DNA from: Pseudomonas sp. PA27(2017)
Lineage (GTDB): Bacteria > Pseudomonadota > Gammaproteobacteria > Pseudomonadales > Pseudomonadaceae
DNA length: 64,000 bases
NCBI RefSeq assembly: GCF_001945445.1
Contig: NZ_MSXW01000061.1
Coordinates: 62,272 to 126,271 of the forward strand
Direction of reading: 5' to 3'
Part shown: positions 9,526 to 18,343 of the stretch, in pieces
Numbering within the stretch: position 1 is the stretch's first letter
Layout: the number at the start of each line of letters is the position of its first letter
Program-made: the position numbers and the translations under genes
The notes under the pieces: generated by a model
Database searches by the model: none
Seen by the model: only the letters and a program-made list of their open reading frames with translations
What the model was told of the DNA's origin: nothing

Positions 9526-9858
9526 ATGCCATTCTGGATCGAAGCACTGGTGGCGTTTTTCTTACTGGTCGGCTGCTCGTTCGCGCTGATCGGCGCCATC
9601 GGCCTGTATCGTCTGCCGGACTTCTTCACGCGCCTGCATGGCCCGACCAAGGCCACTACCCTGGGAGTGGGCAGCATGGTGGTGGCGTCGATGATCTTCT
9701 TCAGCAGTCACACCGAAGGGCTGAGCTTCCATGAGCTGCTGATCACGCTGTTCCTGTTCATCACCGCACCGGTCAGCGCCCACATGCTCGCCAAGTCGGC
9801 GATGCAGGAAAAGGTCAAGCTGGTGCGTCGCACCCGCGGGCGACCCTGGGAATCCTGA
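9526..9858 (+). CDS. mrpG: Mrp antiporter subunit G
   Basis: I chose the ATG at 9526 because GAGGAGGT lies 6-13 nt upstream; a longer open frame to 9460 overlaps subunit F without reason. The 110-residue product has three membrane spans and the conserved G-L-Y-R-L-P-D-F-F-T-R-L-H-G-P-T-K motif typical of MrpG/PhaG. It is the last gene of the Mrp operon. No strong terminator is seen in the 94 bp before the next gene. Confidence 0.92.
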   Translation: MPFWIEALVAFFLLVGCSFALIGAIGLYRLPDFFTRLHGPTKATTLGVGSMVVASMIFFSSHTEGLSFHELLITLFLFITAPVSAHMLAKSAMQEKVKLVRRTRGRPWES

Positions 9859-9952
9859 ACTGGGTTGCCGTTTTGCTGCACGACTGTGCCTGCCGACAGG
9901 ATTGAGTACGGCCTAGACTGCCACCGTTCCCATTCCCCATGAGATTCGGCAG

Positions 9953-10462
9953 ATGCAGTGGCAGCATCGGGCGGCGAACGCCGCCGACATCGAAGCGCTC
10001 CTCGCGCTGATCTTCGAACATGGCCCCAACCCCTGGAACCACCTGCCGCCGGCCGAGGTGACCGCTCACCTGCGTGGCATCGCCGATGGCAGCAGCCAAG
10101 TGCTGCTGGCCGAGGGGCAGGGCACGCTACTGGGTTTCGTCAGCCATGTGCGTACCCGGCGCTTTCGCTCTCATCAACCTGACACTCGTGCCGATGCCGA
10201 ACACGCTTACATCTGCGAAGCGGTGACCCATCGCGATGCCGCAGGGCAGGGAATCGGCTCGGCGTTGCTGCGCCAGGTGGTGGCGGACATCGAGGCGGCG
10301 GGCATTGTCGATATCTACATCGACCGCCATGAACAGAACGCCGCCTCGGCCGGCATGATGCGCAAGGCCGGCTTCGTCGAGGTTGCCACGTTCGCCGATC
10401 CCCAGCGCCGGCCCAATGGCTCGCGGCGCACCACCCTGTGTCGCTGGCAGACGCCCTATTGA
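9953..10462 (+). CDS. GNAT-family N-acetyltransferase
   Basis: 169 residues with a GNAT fold. The acetyl-CoA binding motif is visible as D-A-A-G-Q-G-I-G-S-A-L-L-R around residues 93-105, and the C-terminal N-A-A-S-A-G-M-M-R-K-A-G-F fits motif B. The substrate cannot be told from sequence. The last 7 bases overlap the end of the convergent FAD dehydrogenase gene. Confidence 0.85.
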   Translation: MQWQHRAANAADIEALLALIFEHGPNPWNHLPPAEVTAHLRGIADGSSQVLLAEGQGTLLGFVSHVRTRRFRSHQPDTRADAEHAYICEAVTHRDAAGQGIGSALLRQVVADIEAAGIVDIYIDRHEQNAASAGMMRKAGFVEVATFADPQRRPNGSRRTTLCRWQTPY

Positions 10463-12075
10463 GCCTGCTCACCCATCAGCGCGCGTGCCAGACCTTCGGC
10501 GACACGGATCCCGTCGACTCCGGCAGACAGGATGCCACCGGCATAGCCCGCACCTTCACCGGCCGGGAACAGGCCGCGTACGTTGAGGCTCTGCAGGTCT
10601 TCGCCACGGGTAATGCGCAGTGGCGATGAGGTGCGCGTTTCGATGCCGGTCAGCACGGCGTCGTGTAGGTCAAAGCCCCTGATCTGCTTGGCGAAGGCAG
10701 GCAACGCTTCACGAATCGCTTCGATGGCGAAGTCCGGCAGCGAGGGTGCCAGGTCACCAAGCTTGATGCCCGGTTTGTAGGAGGGCTCGACGCTGCCCAG
10801 TGCGGTGCTCGGCTTGCCGGCGATGAAGTCGCCGACCAGTTGGCCCGGCGCCTCGTAGTTGCTGCCGCCGAGTACGTAGGCGTGGGATTCGAGCTGCTCC
10901 TGCAGTTCGACGCCAGCCAGCGGGCCGCCGGGATAATCCTGCTCCGGGGTGATGCCGACCACGATGCCCGAGTTGGCATTGCGTTCGTTACGCGAGTACT
11001 GGCTCATGCCGTTGGTGACCACCCGGTGCGGCTCGCTGGTGGCCGCTACCACGGTTCCGCCTGGGCACATGCAGAAGCTGTAAACCGAGCGGCCGTTCTT
11101 GGCGTGGTGCACCAGCTTGTAGTCGGCTGCGCCGAGTTTCGGGTGGCCGGCATATTTGCCGAGGCGCGCACGGTCGATCAGCGACTGCGGGTGCTCGATG
11201 CGAAAGCCCACGGAGAACGGCTTGGCTTCCATGAACACGCCACGCTTGTGCAGGGCTCGGAAAGTGTCGCGCGAGCTGTGGCCAAGGGCCAGGATGACGT
11301 GGCGGCTGTGCACCTGCTCGCCATTCTCCAACTCGACACCGACCAGTTGACCGTCTTCGATCAATACGTCGCTGACACGCTGCTGGAAGCGCACCTCGCC
11401 GCCGAGGGCCTTGATCTCTTCGCGCATGGTAGCTACCACGCCGGTCAGGCGGAAGGTGCCGATATGCGGCTTGCTGACGTAGAGAATCTCCTCCGGCGCG
11501 CCAGCCTTGACGAACTCTTCCAGCACCTTGCGCCCGTAGTGGTTGGGATCCTTGATCTGGCTGTACAGCTTGCCGTCGGAAAAGGTGCCCGCGCCGCCCT
11601 CGCCAAACTGCACGTTGGACTCGGGATCGAGCACTTTCTTGCGCCACAGGCCCCAGGTGTCCTTGGTGCGCTGACGCACTTCCTTGCCACGTTCGAGCAC
11701 GATGGGTTTGAGGCCCATCTGCGCGAGGAGCAGCGCCGCGAAAATGCCGCATGGCCCGAAGCCGATCACCAGCGGGCGCTGGGCAGGATGTTGTTCGGCG
11801 CTGACGCTCAGCGGCTTGTAGCTCACGTCAGGAGCGATGCCGAGATTGCGGTCGTTGGCGAAGCGCGCCAGCAGCGCAGCCTCGTCGCGCGCACTGAAAT
11901 CCAGGGTGTAGATGAACGGCATGTCACCGGACTTCTTACGGGCATCGTAGCTGCGCTTGAACACGCTGAATTCGAGCAATTCGTTGTCGTCGATGCCCAG
12001 GCGCTCGACCAGTGCCGGGCGCAGGGCGTCATCGGCATGATCGAGTGGCAGTTTGAGTTCGGTGATGCGCAGCAT
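10456..12075 (-). CDS. FAD-dependent dehydrogenase (COG2509-like)
   Basis: A 539-residue flavoprotein. After a ~90-residue N-terminal domain, a dinucleotide-binding motif V-I-G-F-G-P-C-G-I-F-A-A appears near residue 101. A GEGAGYAGGILSAGVDG segment near residue 510 matches the C-terminal FAD contact of this family, and SNVQFGEGGAGTFSDGKL near residue 150 is typical of COG2509 proteins. These are uncharacterised NAD(P)/FAD dehydrogenases conserved in Pseudomonas. The substrate is unknown. The gene is monocistronic and convergent with the GNAT gene. Confidence 0.87.
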   Translation of the reverse strand: MLRITELKLPLDHADDALRPALVERLGIDDNELLEFSVFKRSYDARKKSGDMPFIYTLDFSARDEAALLARFANDRNLGIAPDVSYKPLSVSAEQHPAQRPLVIGFGPCGIFAALLLAQMGLKPIVLERGKEVRQRTKDTWGLWRKKVLDPESNVQFGEGGAGTFSDGKLYSQIKDPNHYGRKVLEEFVKAGAPEEILYVSKPHIGTFRLTGVVATMREEIKALGGEVRFQQRVSDVLIEDGQLVGVELENGEQVHSRHVILALGHSSRDTFRALHKRGVFMEAKPFSVGFRIEHPQSLIDRARLGKYAGHPKLGAADYKLVHHAKNGRSVYSFCMCPGGTVVAATSEPHRVVTNGMSQYSRNERNANSGIVVGITPEQDYPGGPLAGVELQEQLESHAYVLGGSNYEAPGQLVGDFIAGKPSTALGSVEPSYKPGIKLGDLAPSLPDFAIEAIREALPAFAKQIRGFDLHDAVLTGIETRTSSPLRITRGEDLQSLNVRGLFPAGEGAGYAGGILSAGVDGIRVAEGLARALMGEQAQ

Positions 12076-12261
12076 GAGATCGTCCTTTCAGGGCCGGAGG
12101 CAACCCGGCAGCTTTTCGAGGGCGGCGATTATGGACGAAAAACCTTCGACAGGCTGCAGTTCGCGTAAAGCAGTCGACGGGTAGCTGCGCGATTCGATGT
12201 GTCGCGAGTCTTCAGAGCCACGTCACTGAACGGACGTTCACGCCACGGAAAGGAAACTCGC

Positions 12262-12891
12262 ATGCATTCGAACAGGACGCTCAAGCTGGGGTATTTCGCA
12301 GGATTGATCACGCCCTTGTGGCTGATTCTAGGCGTGGCTGTCGCTGGTTCGCTTTATCCCGGTTATAGCCACGTCGACCAGGCCATGAGCGTGTTGGGTG
12401 CCGAAGGCGCGCCTACGCAAACCCTCTCGCCAGCGATCAACAATTTTCCACTGGGTGTGCTGTTTCTGTTGTTCGGTACAGCCGTGGCGCTGAGTTTCCG
12501 CAGCCGCTGGGCGCGCCTGAGCGGCCTGCTGATCATGCTTCATGGCCTGGGCAGCTTCGGCACGGGCTACTTCGCCTGTGACGCGGGTTGTGCGCCCGAA
12601 AATCCCTCGGCCAGCCAGAACCTGCACAACCTGGCAGGGCTGATCATGGCGTTCAGCCTGTTGCTGGCGGGGGCGCTCTGGGTGTGGCTGGGCCGCCGTC
12701 TGCTCACCTCGCCAGGCTTCGCCCTGTTTTCGCTGTTCTGCACGTTGGCAGCTCTTGGCGCCTTGCCACTGATGGCCGCTGCACTGGAGAGTGGTCACGG
12801 CTTCGGCCTTTATCAACGCATCAACTACGGCGCATCGCTGCTGTGGGTTGCCGGGCTGGCATGGATGCTGATGCGTCGTCCCTCAATCTGA
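12262..12891 (+). CDS. DUF998 family membrane protein
   Basis: I start at the ATG at 12262, which follows GGAAAGGAAA; a longer frame from 12199 reads through this ribosome site. The 209-residue product has about six membrane spans. It carries the DUF998 pattern: an early YPGYSHVDQAMSVLGAEGAPTQ region and a cysteine pair C-D-A-G-C near residue 108. Function is unknown in the family. Likely monocistronic. Confidence 0.8.
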   Translation: MHSNRTLKLGYFAGLITPLWLILGVAVAGSLYPGYSHVDQAMSVLGAEGAPTQTLSPAINNFPLGVLFLLFGTAVALSFRSRWARLSGLLIMLHGLGSFGTGYFACDAGCAPENPSASQNLHNLAGLIMAFSLLLAGALWVWLGRRLLTSPGFALFSLFCTLAALGALPLMAAALESGHGFGLYQRINYGASLLWVAGLAWMLMRRPSI

Positions 12892-12982
12892 CTCGTGTTT
12901 GCTTACGATTTGTCGATGTTTCTCTATGCGCAGAGTTGCTAGGGTCTTAGGCCTATCTTCTGTGGGGATATCGAGGTGTGCG

Positions 12983-13873
12983 ATGAGCAGACAACCCTGG
13001 GCCGAGGGAACGCCGGCGAGCGTGTTGCTGGCCACTGACCTGAGTGTGCGGTGCGACCGCGCGCTGGACCGTGCGGTGCAACTGGCCGGTGAATGGCAGG
13101 CGTTGCTGGTAGGCGTGAATGTGCTGGAAGTCGGCCAGGGGCCGGATTTGGTATTGGGCTGGCTGGGTGATCGGGATGACGCCAGCCTGGCACGTTTCGC
13201 CGAGCAGCAGTTGCAGCAGGATCTGTCGGGCCTGGATGTGCAGGTGCGCCTGCGCGTCGAACGGGGTGAGCCCGTACAGGCCATTGCCAAGGCGGCACGA
13301 GAGACCGGTAGCGCACTGGTGGTCACCGGCGTGGCGAGCAACGCATTATGGGGCCGCCTGCTGCTCGGCTCTACGGTCGAGTTGCTGGCCCGGCAATTGC
13401 CGCAGCCCTTGCTGGTGGTGCGTCGGCGGCCACGAGGGCGCTATGGGCGCATCATCGTGGCTACCGATTTCTCCGATTCGTCGCTCCATGCGTTGCATGC
13501 GGCTGCTTGCTACTTCCCGGATCGCGAGCTGGTGCTCTATCACGCCACCGAAGCGCCGATGTCCGACCGTCTGGAACGAGTGATCGATGAGCGGACACGC
13601 CAGTACATCGAGGAGGGCGATTACGCCGCCTTTCTTGCCTCCAGCGATCTGCCTGATGAGGTGCGCAAGCGTACCCGTATTGTCATCGAGCAGGGCTCGC
13701 TGGCCGCTTCACTGAGTCACTACGTGCGTGAGCATGGCGTCGATCTGGTGGTGATGGGCACCCATGGGCGCAGCGGACTGATGAACGTATTACTGGGCAG
13801 CGCGGCCAGCGAACTGCTGCAGTGGGTGCCGTGCGATACCCTGATCGTGCGCGCGCCGCGCGCTGACGACTAA
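12983..13873 (+). CDS. Tandem universal stress protein (UspA family)
   Basis: The ATG at 12983 is preceded by GAGGTG, so the 28 upstream codons of the open frame are left out. The 296-residue product has two Usp domains. The second ends in the ATP-binding signature G-T-H-G-R-S-G-L-M-N-V-L-L-G-S near residue 258; the first has the weaker match G-V-A-S-N-A-L-W-G-R-L-L-L-G-S near residue 120. Tandem Usp proteins in Pseudomonas are often induced under low oxygen, but no clear ANR box is visible in the 90-bp upstream gap. It ends convergently against rlmF, overlapping by 4 bp. Confidence 0.9.
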   Translation: MSRQPWAEGTPASVLLATDLSVRCDRALDRAVQLAGEWQALLVGVNVLEVGQGPDLVLGWLGDRDDASLARFAEQQLQQDLSGLDVQVRLRVERGEPVQAIAKAARETGSALVVTGVASNALWGRLLLGSTVELLARQLPQPLLVVRRRPRGRYGRIIVATDFSDSSLHALHAAACYFPDRELVLYHATEAPMSDRLERVIDERTRQYIEEGDYAAFLASSDLPDEVRKRTRIVIEQGSLAASLSHYVREHGVDLVVMGTHGRSGLMNVLLGSAASELLQWVPCDTLIVRAPRADD

Positions 13874-14853
13874 GCGCTGCTGCGCTCGTTCATCCAGCGC
13901 TGGCGCTGTTCGGCAGTATGAAAGGTCCAGGCCACGAAGCGGCTCTGCTTCTGGCCTTGGCTCATTTCTACCGTGCGGGTGTTCGCGGCGCCGACCTTCT
14001 TCAGCGTGGCGTATACGCCGGGCAGATTGCCTGCCTTGGAGATCAGCGTGCTGAACCACAGTACCTGGTCACGATGCTCGGCGCTTTCGCCGATCAACCG
14101 CGCCACGAACGCCGCTTCGCCACCCGGGCACCACAGCTCGGCTGCCTGGCCGCCAAAGTTGAGCACCGGCAGTTTACGCTTCGGGTCGAGCTTGCCGAGG
14201 TTGCGCCATTTGCGCTTGCTGCCGCTGCTGGCTTCGGCTGCCGAGGCGTGGAAGGGTGGGTTGCAGAGGGTGAGCTCGAAACGTTCGTCGCTCTGCAACA
14301 GATTGCTGAAGACGTGCCCGGCATCCGCCTGCAGGCGTAGCTCGATCTGATCGCGCAGGCCAGAGTTCGCGTGCACGATGGCCGTTGCCGAGGCAATGGC
14401 CTCGGGCGCGATGTCCGCGCCCAGAAAACGCCAGCCGTATTCGCGGTTACCCAGCAGCGGGTAGATGCAGTTGGCACCCACGCCGATATCCAGCGCCCGT
14501 ACGGCCGCGCCGCGGGGAATTTCACCGCGGTTGTCATCGGCCAGCAGATCGGCCAGATAGTGCAGGTAGTCAGCGCGCCCCGGAATCGGCGGGCACAGGT
14601 AGTCGGCGGGAATATCCCAGTGATTGATACCGTAGAACTGCTTGAGAAGCGCGCGGTTGAACACCTTCACGGCCGCCGGGTTGGCGAAGTCGATGCTCTG
14701 GTTGCCGTAGGGGTTGACGATCACGAACGCGCCCAGCTCCGGGCTGGCCTTGATCAACGCCGGAAAGTCATAACGGCCCTGATGGCGATTGCGGGGGTGC
14801 AGCTGGCCTTTTTCAGGCGAGGCGGGCGGTTTCGACGGACGTTTGGCGGGCAT
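13870..14853 (-). CDS. rlmF: 23S rRNA (adenine-1618-N6) methyltransferase
   Basis: The start at 14853 gives 327 residues, close to the ~310 of E. coli RlmF; the upstream extension is low-complexity and unlike the family. Diagnostic features are HPRNRHQGRYDFPAL near the N-terminus, the SAM motif A-L-D-I-G-V-G-A-N-C-I-Y-P near residue 120 and the catalytic N-P-P-F tetrad near residue 200. The enzyme methylates A1618 in 23S rRNA. Alternative in-frame starts exist 9 bp upstream. Confidence 0.92.
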   Translation of the reverse strand: MPAKRPSKPPASPEKGQLHPRNRHQGRYDFPALIKASPELGAFVIVNPYGNQSIDFANPAAVKVFNRALLKQFYGINHWDIPADYLCPPIPGRADYLHYLADLLADDNRGEIPRGAAVRALDIGVGANCIYPLLGNREYGWRFLGADIAPEAIASATAIVHANSGLRDQIELRLQADAGHVFSNLLQSDERFELTLCNPPFHASAAEASSGSKRKWRNLGKLDPKRKLPVLNFGGQAAELWCPGGEAAFVARLIGESAEHRDQVLWFSTLISKAGNLPGVYATLKKVGAANTRTVEMSQGQKQSRFVAWTFHTAEQRQRWMNERSSA

Positions 14854-14965
14854 GCTGATCATTGCGCAGGTGACGGGCCGGGCATTTTCCCACAGCCGCT
14901 GGCGCCGTGCTCGGTGTCTTGAATGTGAAGCGGCCCTCGTACCCAGATGCGCGCCTGGGTATGCA

Positions 14966-15008
14966 CTGATCCAGGTCAACCGGCAACCGCTCGGCCGACT
15001 CTAGACTG
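14966..15008 (+). promoter_or_regulatory. ANR/FNR-like box and -10 element ahead of the bacteriohemerythrin gene
   Basis: CTGATCCAGGTCAA at 14966-14979 matches the ANR/FNR consensus TTGAT-N4-ATCAA at 8 of 10 positions, with the two mismatches symmetric. A -10-like TAGACT lies at 15003-15008, putting a start near 15014 and the box centre about 41.5 bp upstream, the class II activator position. Inference from sequence only. Confidence 0.5.
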
Positions 15009-15040
15009 GCCCCATCCAGGGGAATGACAGGGGCGCGGCC

Positions 15041-15508
15041 ATGGCCTATCTCAGTTGGAGTGATGACCTGAACACCGGAATCGCGGTGATCGACGGTCAG
15101 CACCGACGCATCGTCGACATGATCAACGAGCTGTATGCGGCGCAGCACAATGGTGCGCGGGAGAACGTAGCGCTGGTGATCGAAGAACTGGTGGATTACA
15201 CCAGCTCCCATTTCGCCTTCGAGGAGGCGATGCTCGAGGAAGCGGGATACGTATTCACCAAGGCGCACAAGCGGGTGCACGAGCTGTTCATCCGCCGCGT
15301 CGAGGACTACCGCGTGCGGTTCCGGCAAGGCGAAGATGTCTGCGACGAACTACGCAGCCTGCTGGGCCGCTGGCTGTTCGGGCACATCCGCAACGACGAC
15401 CAGAACTACGTGGCGGCAGTCACCGAAAATCTGCGGCGTCTGGCGGCCGACAAGGCCGAGGATGGTTGGCTGAACCGTGCCAAGCGGCGCTTCTTTCGCG
15501 CCGCGTAG
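15041..15508 (+). CDS. Bacteriohemerythrin
   Basis: 155 residues with the di-iron hemerythrin ligand pattern: H near residue 21 in D-G-Q-H-R-R, H-F-A-F-E-E near residue 58, H-K-R-V-H near residue 77 and H-I-R-N-D-D near residue 118. Such single-domain proteins bind oxygen reversibly and serve as O2 stores or sensors. AGGGGAATGACAGGGG precedes the ATG. An ANR-like site upstream would link its expression to low oxygen. Confidence 0.92.
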   Translation: MAYLSWSDDLNTGIAVIDGQHRRIVDMINELYAAQHNGARENVALVIEELVDYTSSHFAFEEAMLEEAGYVFTKAHKRVHELFIRRVEDYRVRFRQGEDVCDELRSLLGRWLFGHIRNDDQNYVAAVTENLRRLAADKAEDGWLNRAKRRFFRAA

Positions 15509-15680
15509 TGTGCGGTTCCAAACGACAAGCGGACGGTGAGAAGAGCTTTTGTGGAAGAGGCCGGGCGGCGATCCGCTTTAGCCTCGATTTTGCCTGGCTA
15601 TGCGTAAAGCACTCGCGGCTAAAGCCCCTCCCACGAAATCGCGAACGGCCGCTTCCCTTTGATCCCGCCGCTGCCCTGAG

Positions 15681-17510
15681 CTACAGCGGAAATATCCACG
15701 GCACCATCACCACGCTGACGATCATCACCAGAATGGTGAACGGCACACCGATACGCACGAAATCTCCGAAGCGGTACTGACCAGGCCCCAGCACCAGGGT
15801 GTTCACCGGCGAGGAAATGGGTGTCATGAAGGCGGCCGAGGCGGCGAGGGCGACGGTCATGGCGAATGGCAGTGGCGACACGCCCAATGCCTGGGCGGTG
15901 GCGATGGCCACGGGCGCCATCAGCACGGCAGTCGCGGTGTTGGAGATGAACAGGCCGATCAGGGCGGTAACCGCGAACAGGCTGGCGAGGATCACCCGTG
16001 GCCCGGCGTTGCCGAGGGCGCCGACCAGGCCGTTAACTGCCAGGTCGATGCCGCCGGTTTTCTGCAGGGCCAGGGCGAACGGCAGCATGCCGACGATCAG
16101 GATCAGGCTCGGCCAGTGGATGGAACGGTAGGCGCTGGGCATGTCGATACAGCGGAAGGCGCCCATCAGCAGGCAACCGATCAGCGCGGCCATGACGTTG
16201 GGGACCAGGCCGCTGATCATCAGGGCGACCATCACCGCCAAGCTCAGCAAGGCATAGGGCGCCTTGCGCGCGGCGGGCGCCACCTCGTCCACTTCGGCGG
16301 GCAGGCTGAGCACCAGAAAATCACGGTTGAGGCTCTGCAAGTGGTGGATCTGCTTCCAACTGCCGGCCACCAACAGGGTGTCGGCGTGGGTCAGTTTTTC
16401 GTCCACCAGCAGGCCCTCCAGCGCTTGGCCATGACGGCGCAGGCCGACCACGTTGAGCTTGTAGCGGCTGCGCAGCCCAAGCTCCTGAATGGTCTTGCCC
16501 GGCAACTGGGATTCTGGCGGCAGCGCCACTTCGGCAAGGCCCAGCTCGTGGGAGTGCACGCTGTAGTAGGAGTTGCGTAACGGCAGCGCCTCCAGGCCCA
16601 GTTCCTGATAGGCGCCGAGCACCGCAATGGCCGGGCTGGCCAGGTCGACCAGTAGTACGTCGCCGGGTAGCAACTGGGTATTGCCGGTGGCCATCAAGAG
16701 CAGGGTGCGGAACTGCCGCTGGCGCTCCACCGCGATCACGTTGATGCCGTACTGTGAACGCAGCTGCAGCTCGTCCAGCGCCTGATTGGCCAGGGGCGAG
16801 TCGGCACGTACCTGCAGGCGCCGTTCCCGTTCACTAAGGCGGTAGCTGTCGGCCAGATCGGCGAGCGTCAGGCGTGGCGGCGCCGAGGCGTCACTATCGA
16901 CGTCGCGCTGCAGCCAGCGCCGCGTGGCGAGCATGTAGAGCACGCCAAGCACCAGCACGGCGAGGCCGATGGGCGTGAAGCTGAAGAAACTGAAACCCGG
17001 CAGCCCAGCCCGCAGCAGCTCACTGTGCACCACCATGTTAGGCGGCGTAGCTACCAGGGTCAGCATGCCGCTGATCAGGCCGGCGAAGGCCAACGGCATC
17101 ATCAATCGCCCCGGCGCGATCTTCAGCCGCGCCGCCACGCCGAGCACTACCGGAATGAAGATCGCCACCACGCCAGTCGAACTCATCACCGAGCCAAGGC
17201 CGGCGACGGCCACCATCAGCAGCACCAGCAGGCGGGTTTCACTGCTGCCAGCCTTCGCTACCAGCCAGTCGCCTAGGCGATAAGCAATGCCGGTACGTAC
17301 CAGGCCCTCGCCGATCACGAACAGCGCGGCGATCAGGATCACGCTGGGGTCGGCGAAGCCGGCCAGGGTTTCCTGAATGGTCAGCACGCCGGTCAGCGGC
17401 AGGGCGATGAGTATCATCAAGGCGACCACGTCCATGCGCGGTTTGTTGATGACGAACAGCACCACTGCGGTGAACAGCAGGCCGAGCACCAGAAGCAAAT
17501 CGAGGGTCAT
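15681..17510 (-). CDS. SLC13/DASS-family anion permease with two RCK_C (TrkA-C) domains
   Basis: A 609-residue membrane protein. An N-terminal block of about five spans and a C-terminal block of about six spans flank a cytosolic segment (about residues 205-385) containing two TrkA-C-like domains. These are recognisable by G-L-R-S-R-Y-K-L-N-V-V-G and the earlier L-R-S-Q-Y-G-I-N-V-I-A. The transporter signature SNTATAVLMAPVAIATAQ near residue 525 and the family-typical N-T-L-V-L-G-P-G-Q-Y near the C-terminus support SLC13. Substrates in this family include sulfate and dicarboxylates, and which one applies cannot be told. Confidence 0.87.
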   Translation of the reverse strand: MTLDLLLVLGLLFTAVVLFVINKPRMDVVALMILIALPLTGVLTIQETLAGFADPSVILIAALFVIGEGLVRTGIAYRLGDWLVAKAGSSETRLLVLLMVAVAGLGSVMSSTGVVAIFIPVVLGVAARLKIAPGRLMMPLAFAGLISGMLTLVATPPNMVVHSELLRAGLPGFSFFSFTPIGLAVLVLGVLYMLATRRWLQRDVDSDASAPPRLTLADLADSYRLSERERRLQVRADSPLANQALDELQLRSQYGINVIAVERQRQFRTLLLMATGNTQLLPGDVLLVDLASPAIAVLGAYQELGLEALPLRNSYYSVHSHELGLAEVALPPESQLPGKTIQELGLRSRYKLNVVGLRRHGQALEGLLVDEKLTHADTLLVAGSWKQIHHLQSLNRDFLVLSLPAEVDEVAPAARKAPYALLSLAVMVALMISGLVPNVMAALIGCLLMGAFRCIDMPSAYRSIHWPSLILIVGMLPFALALQKTGGIDLAVNGLVGALGNAGPRVILASLFAVTALIGLFISNTATAVLMAPVAIATAQALGVSPLPFAMTVALAASAAFMTPISSPVNTLVLGPGQYRFGDFVRIGVPFTILVMIVSVVMVPWIFPL

Positions 17511-17540
17511 GGTCAGTCCTTTTGGCCGCTGCGCAGTGTC

Positions 17541-17837
17541 TCAGGGATAGCCGAGAACAGCCTTGATCTGCTGCAGGTTGGCGGCGATCCAGCGTTTGTC
17601 GATGGCGCCCCAGTCGCGGATCACGTAATGGCCGGCATTGTTACGCTCGCCGTCCTGCTGCTGGAATTCGCAGTGGATGTCCAGCTCCTCCAGCGCGCTC
17701 AGGGTGTCCTGGGCCGTGCGACGGGGCATTCCGGTGGCGGCCATCAGGGCTGGCACGCTATCGGCGGTGCCACTGTCGATCAACCAGGCCACGTAGAGGC
17801 GGCGGTAGAAGCTGGTCTTGGTCTTGCTGACGTCCAT
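17541..17837 (-). CDS. Small winged helix-turn-helix protein
   Basis: 98 residues. A helix-turn-helix can be read around residues 28-50 (V-P-A-L-M-A-A-T-G-M-P-R-R-T-A-Q-D-T-L), followed by a short wing. Homologues of this size are annotated as winged-helix proteins in Pseudomonas near valS. It lies 12 bp downstream of the SRPBCC gene on the same strand and is probably co-transcribed. Targets are unknown. Confidence 0.75.
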   Translation of the reverse strand: MDVSKTKTSFYRRLYVAWLIDSGTADSVPALMAATGMPRRTAQDTLSALEELDIHCEFQQQDGERNNAGHYVIRDWGAIDKRWIAANLQQIKAVLGYP

Positions 17838-17848
17838 TGTGCGTCCTT

Positions 17849-18298
17849 TCAGTAAGCCAAGCGGCGGCGCAGGTTGCGATGCCGGGAGGCGAAGAACAAC
17901 TGCAGAAAGCCTTTTACCAGCGCAGTGGCCAACAGTGGCCTCACCGTCAACCGGTCAACGAGCAGAGTGCCTTCACCCCAGGCCTGCAGCTGCCGTTCAT
18001 GGCGCCACAGGCGCATGCCGGTCATTGGCGACTGCTCGACAAACCTTAGGCCCGGTTCCAGCTCCAGCAGCGTCAGGCGCGAGGTGCCGATGGGCAGCAG
18101 GCCAAACAGCCATAGCCAGCTGGTGAACAGGATTTGGCCCGTGTGCAAGTCCGTGTCGGCCAAGTTGCGCGTGCCGCGGGGCACGCTCATCCATAGCCAG
18201 GGACGCATCTCGGCGCGCAGACAGCGCACGTCGGTGATCCAGCCCCAGACGGTGTCGGGCGGTGCGTTGAGCCGTACTTCGAAGCGCAGCTCGATCAT
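17849..18298 (-). CDS. SRPBCC-family (START-like) protein
   Basis: I prefer the start at 18298, where GGAG lies 6-7 nt upstream of ATG; the longer frame to 18325 runs into the valS terminator. The 149-residue product begins M-I-E-L-R-F-E-V and carries A-P-P-D-T-V-W-G-W-I-T-D near residue 13, typical of START/SRPBCC ligand-binding proteins. A hydrophobic stretch is near residue 65. Function is unknown. Confidence 0.72.
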   Translation of the reverse strand: MIELRFEVRLNAPPDTVWGWITDVRCLRAEMRPWLWMSVPRGTRNLADTDLHTGQILFTSWLWLFGLLPIGTSRLTLLELEPGLRFVEQSPMTGMRLWRHERQLQAWGEGTLLVDRLTVRPLLATALVKGFLQLFFASRHRNLRRRLAY

Positions 18299-18312
18299 CC
18301 GCAACTCCATGA

Positions 18313-18339
18313 AAAAGGCCCGCACGCGGCGGGCCTTTA
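18313..18339 (-). terminator. Intrinsic terminator of valS
   Basis: Read on the minus strand, AAAGGCCCGC / GCGGGCCTTT form a 10-bp stem with a CGCGT-type loop followed by TT, starting a few bases after the valS stop. Confidence 0.85.
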
Positions 18340-18343
18340 CCTG

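Noticed and set aside
10840..12168. A 442-codon open frame opposite the FAD dehydrogenase gene
   Set aside because: It lies antisense to a gene with clear FAD motifs, and its composition is that of an antisense shadow.
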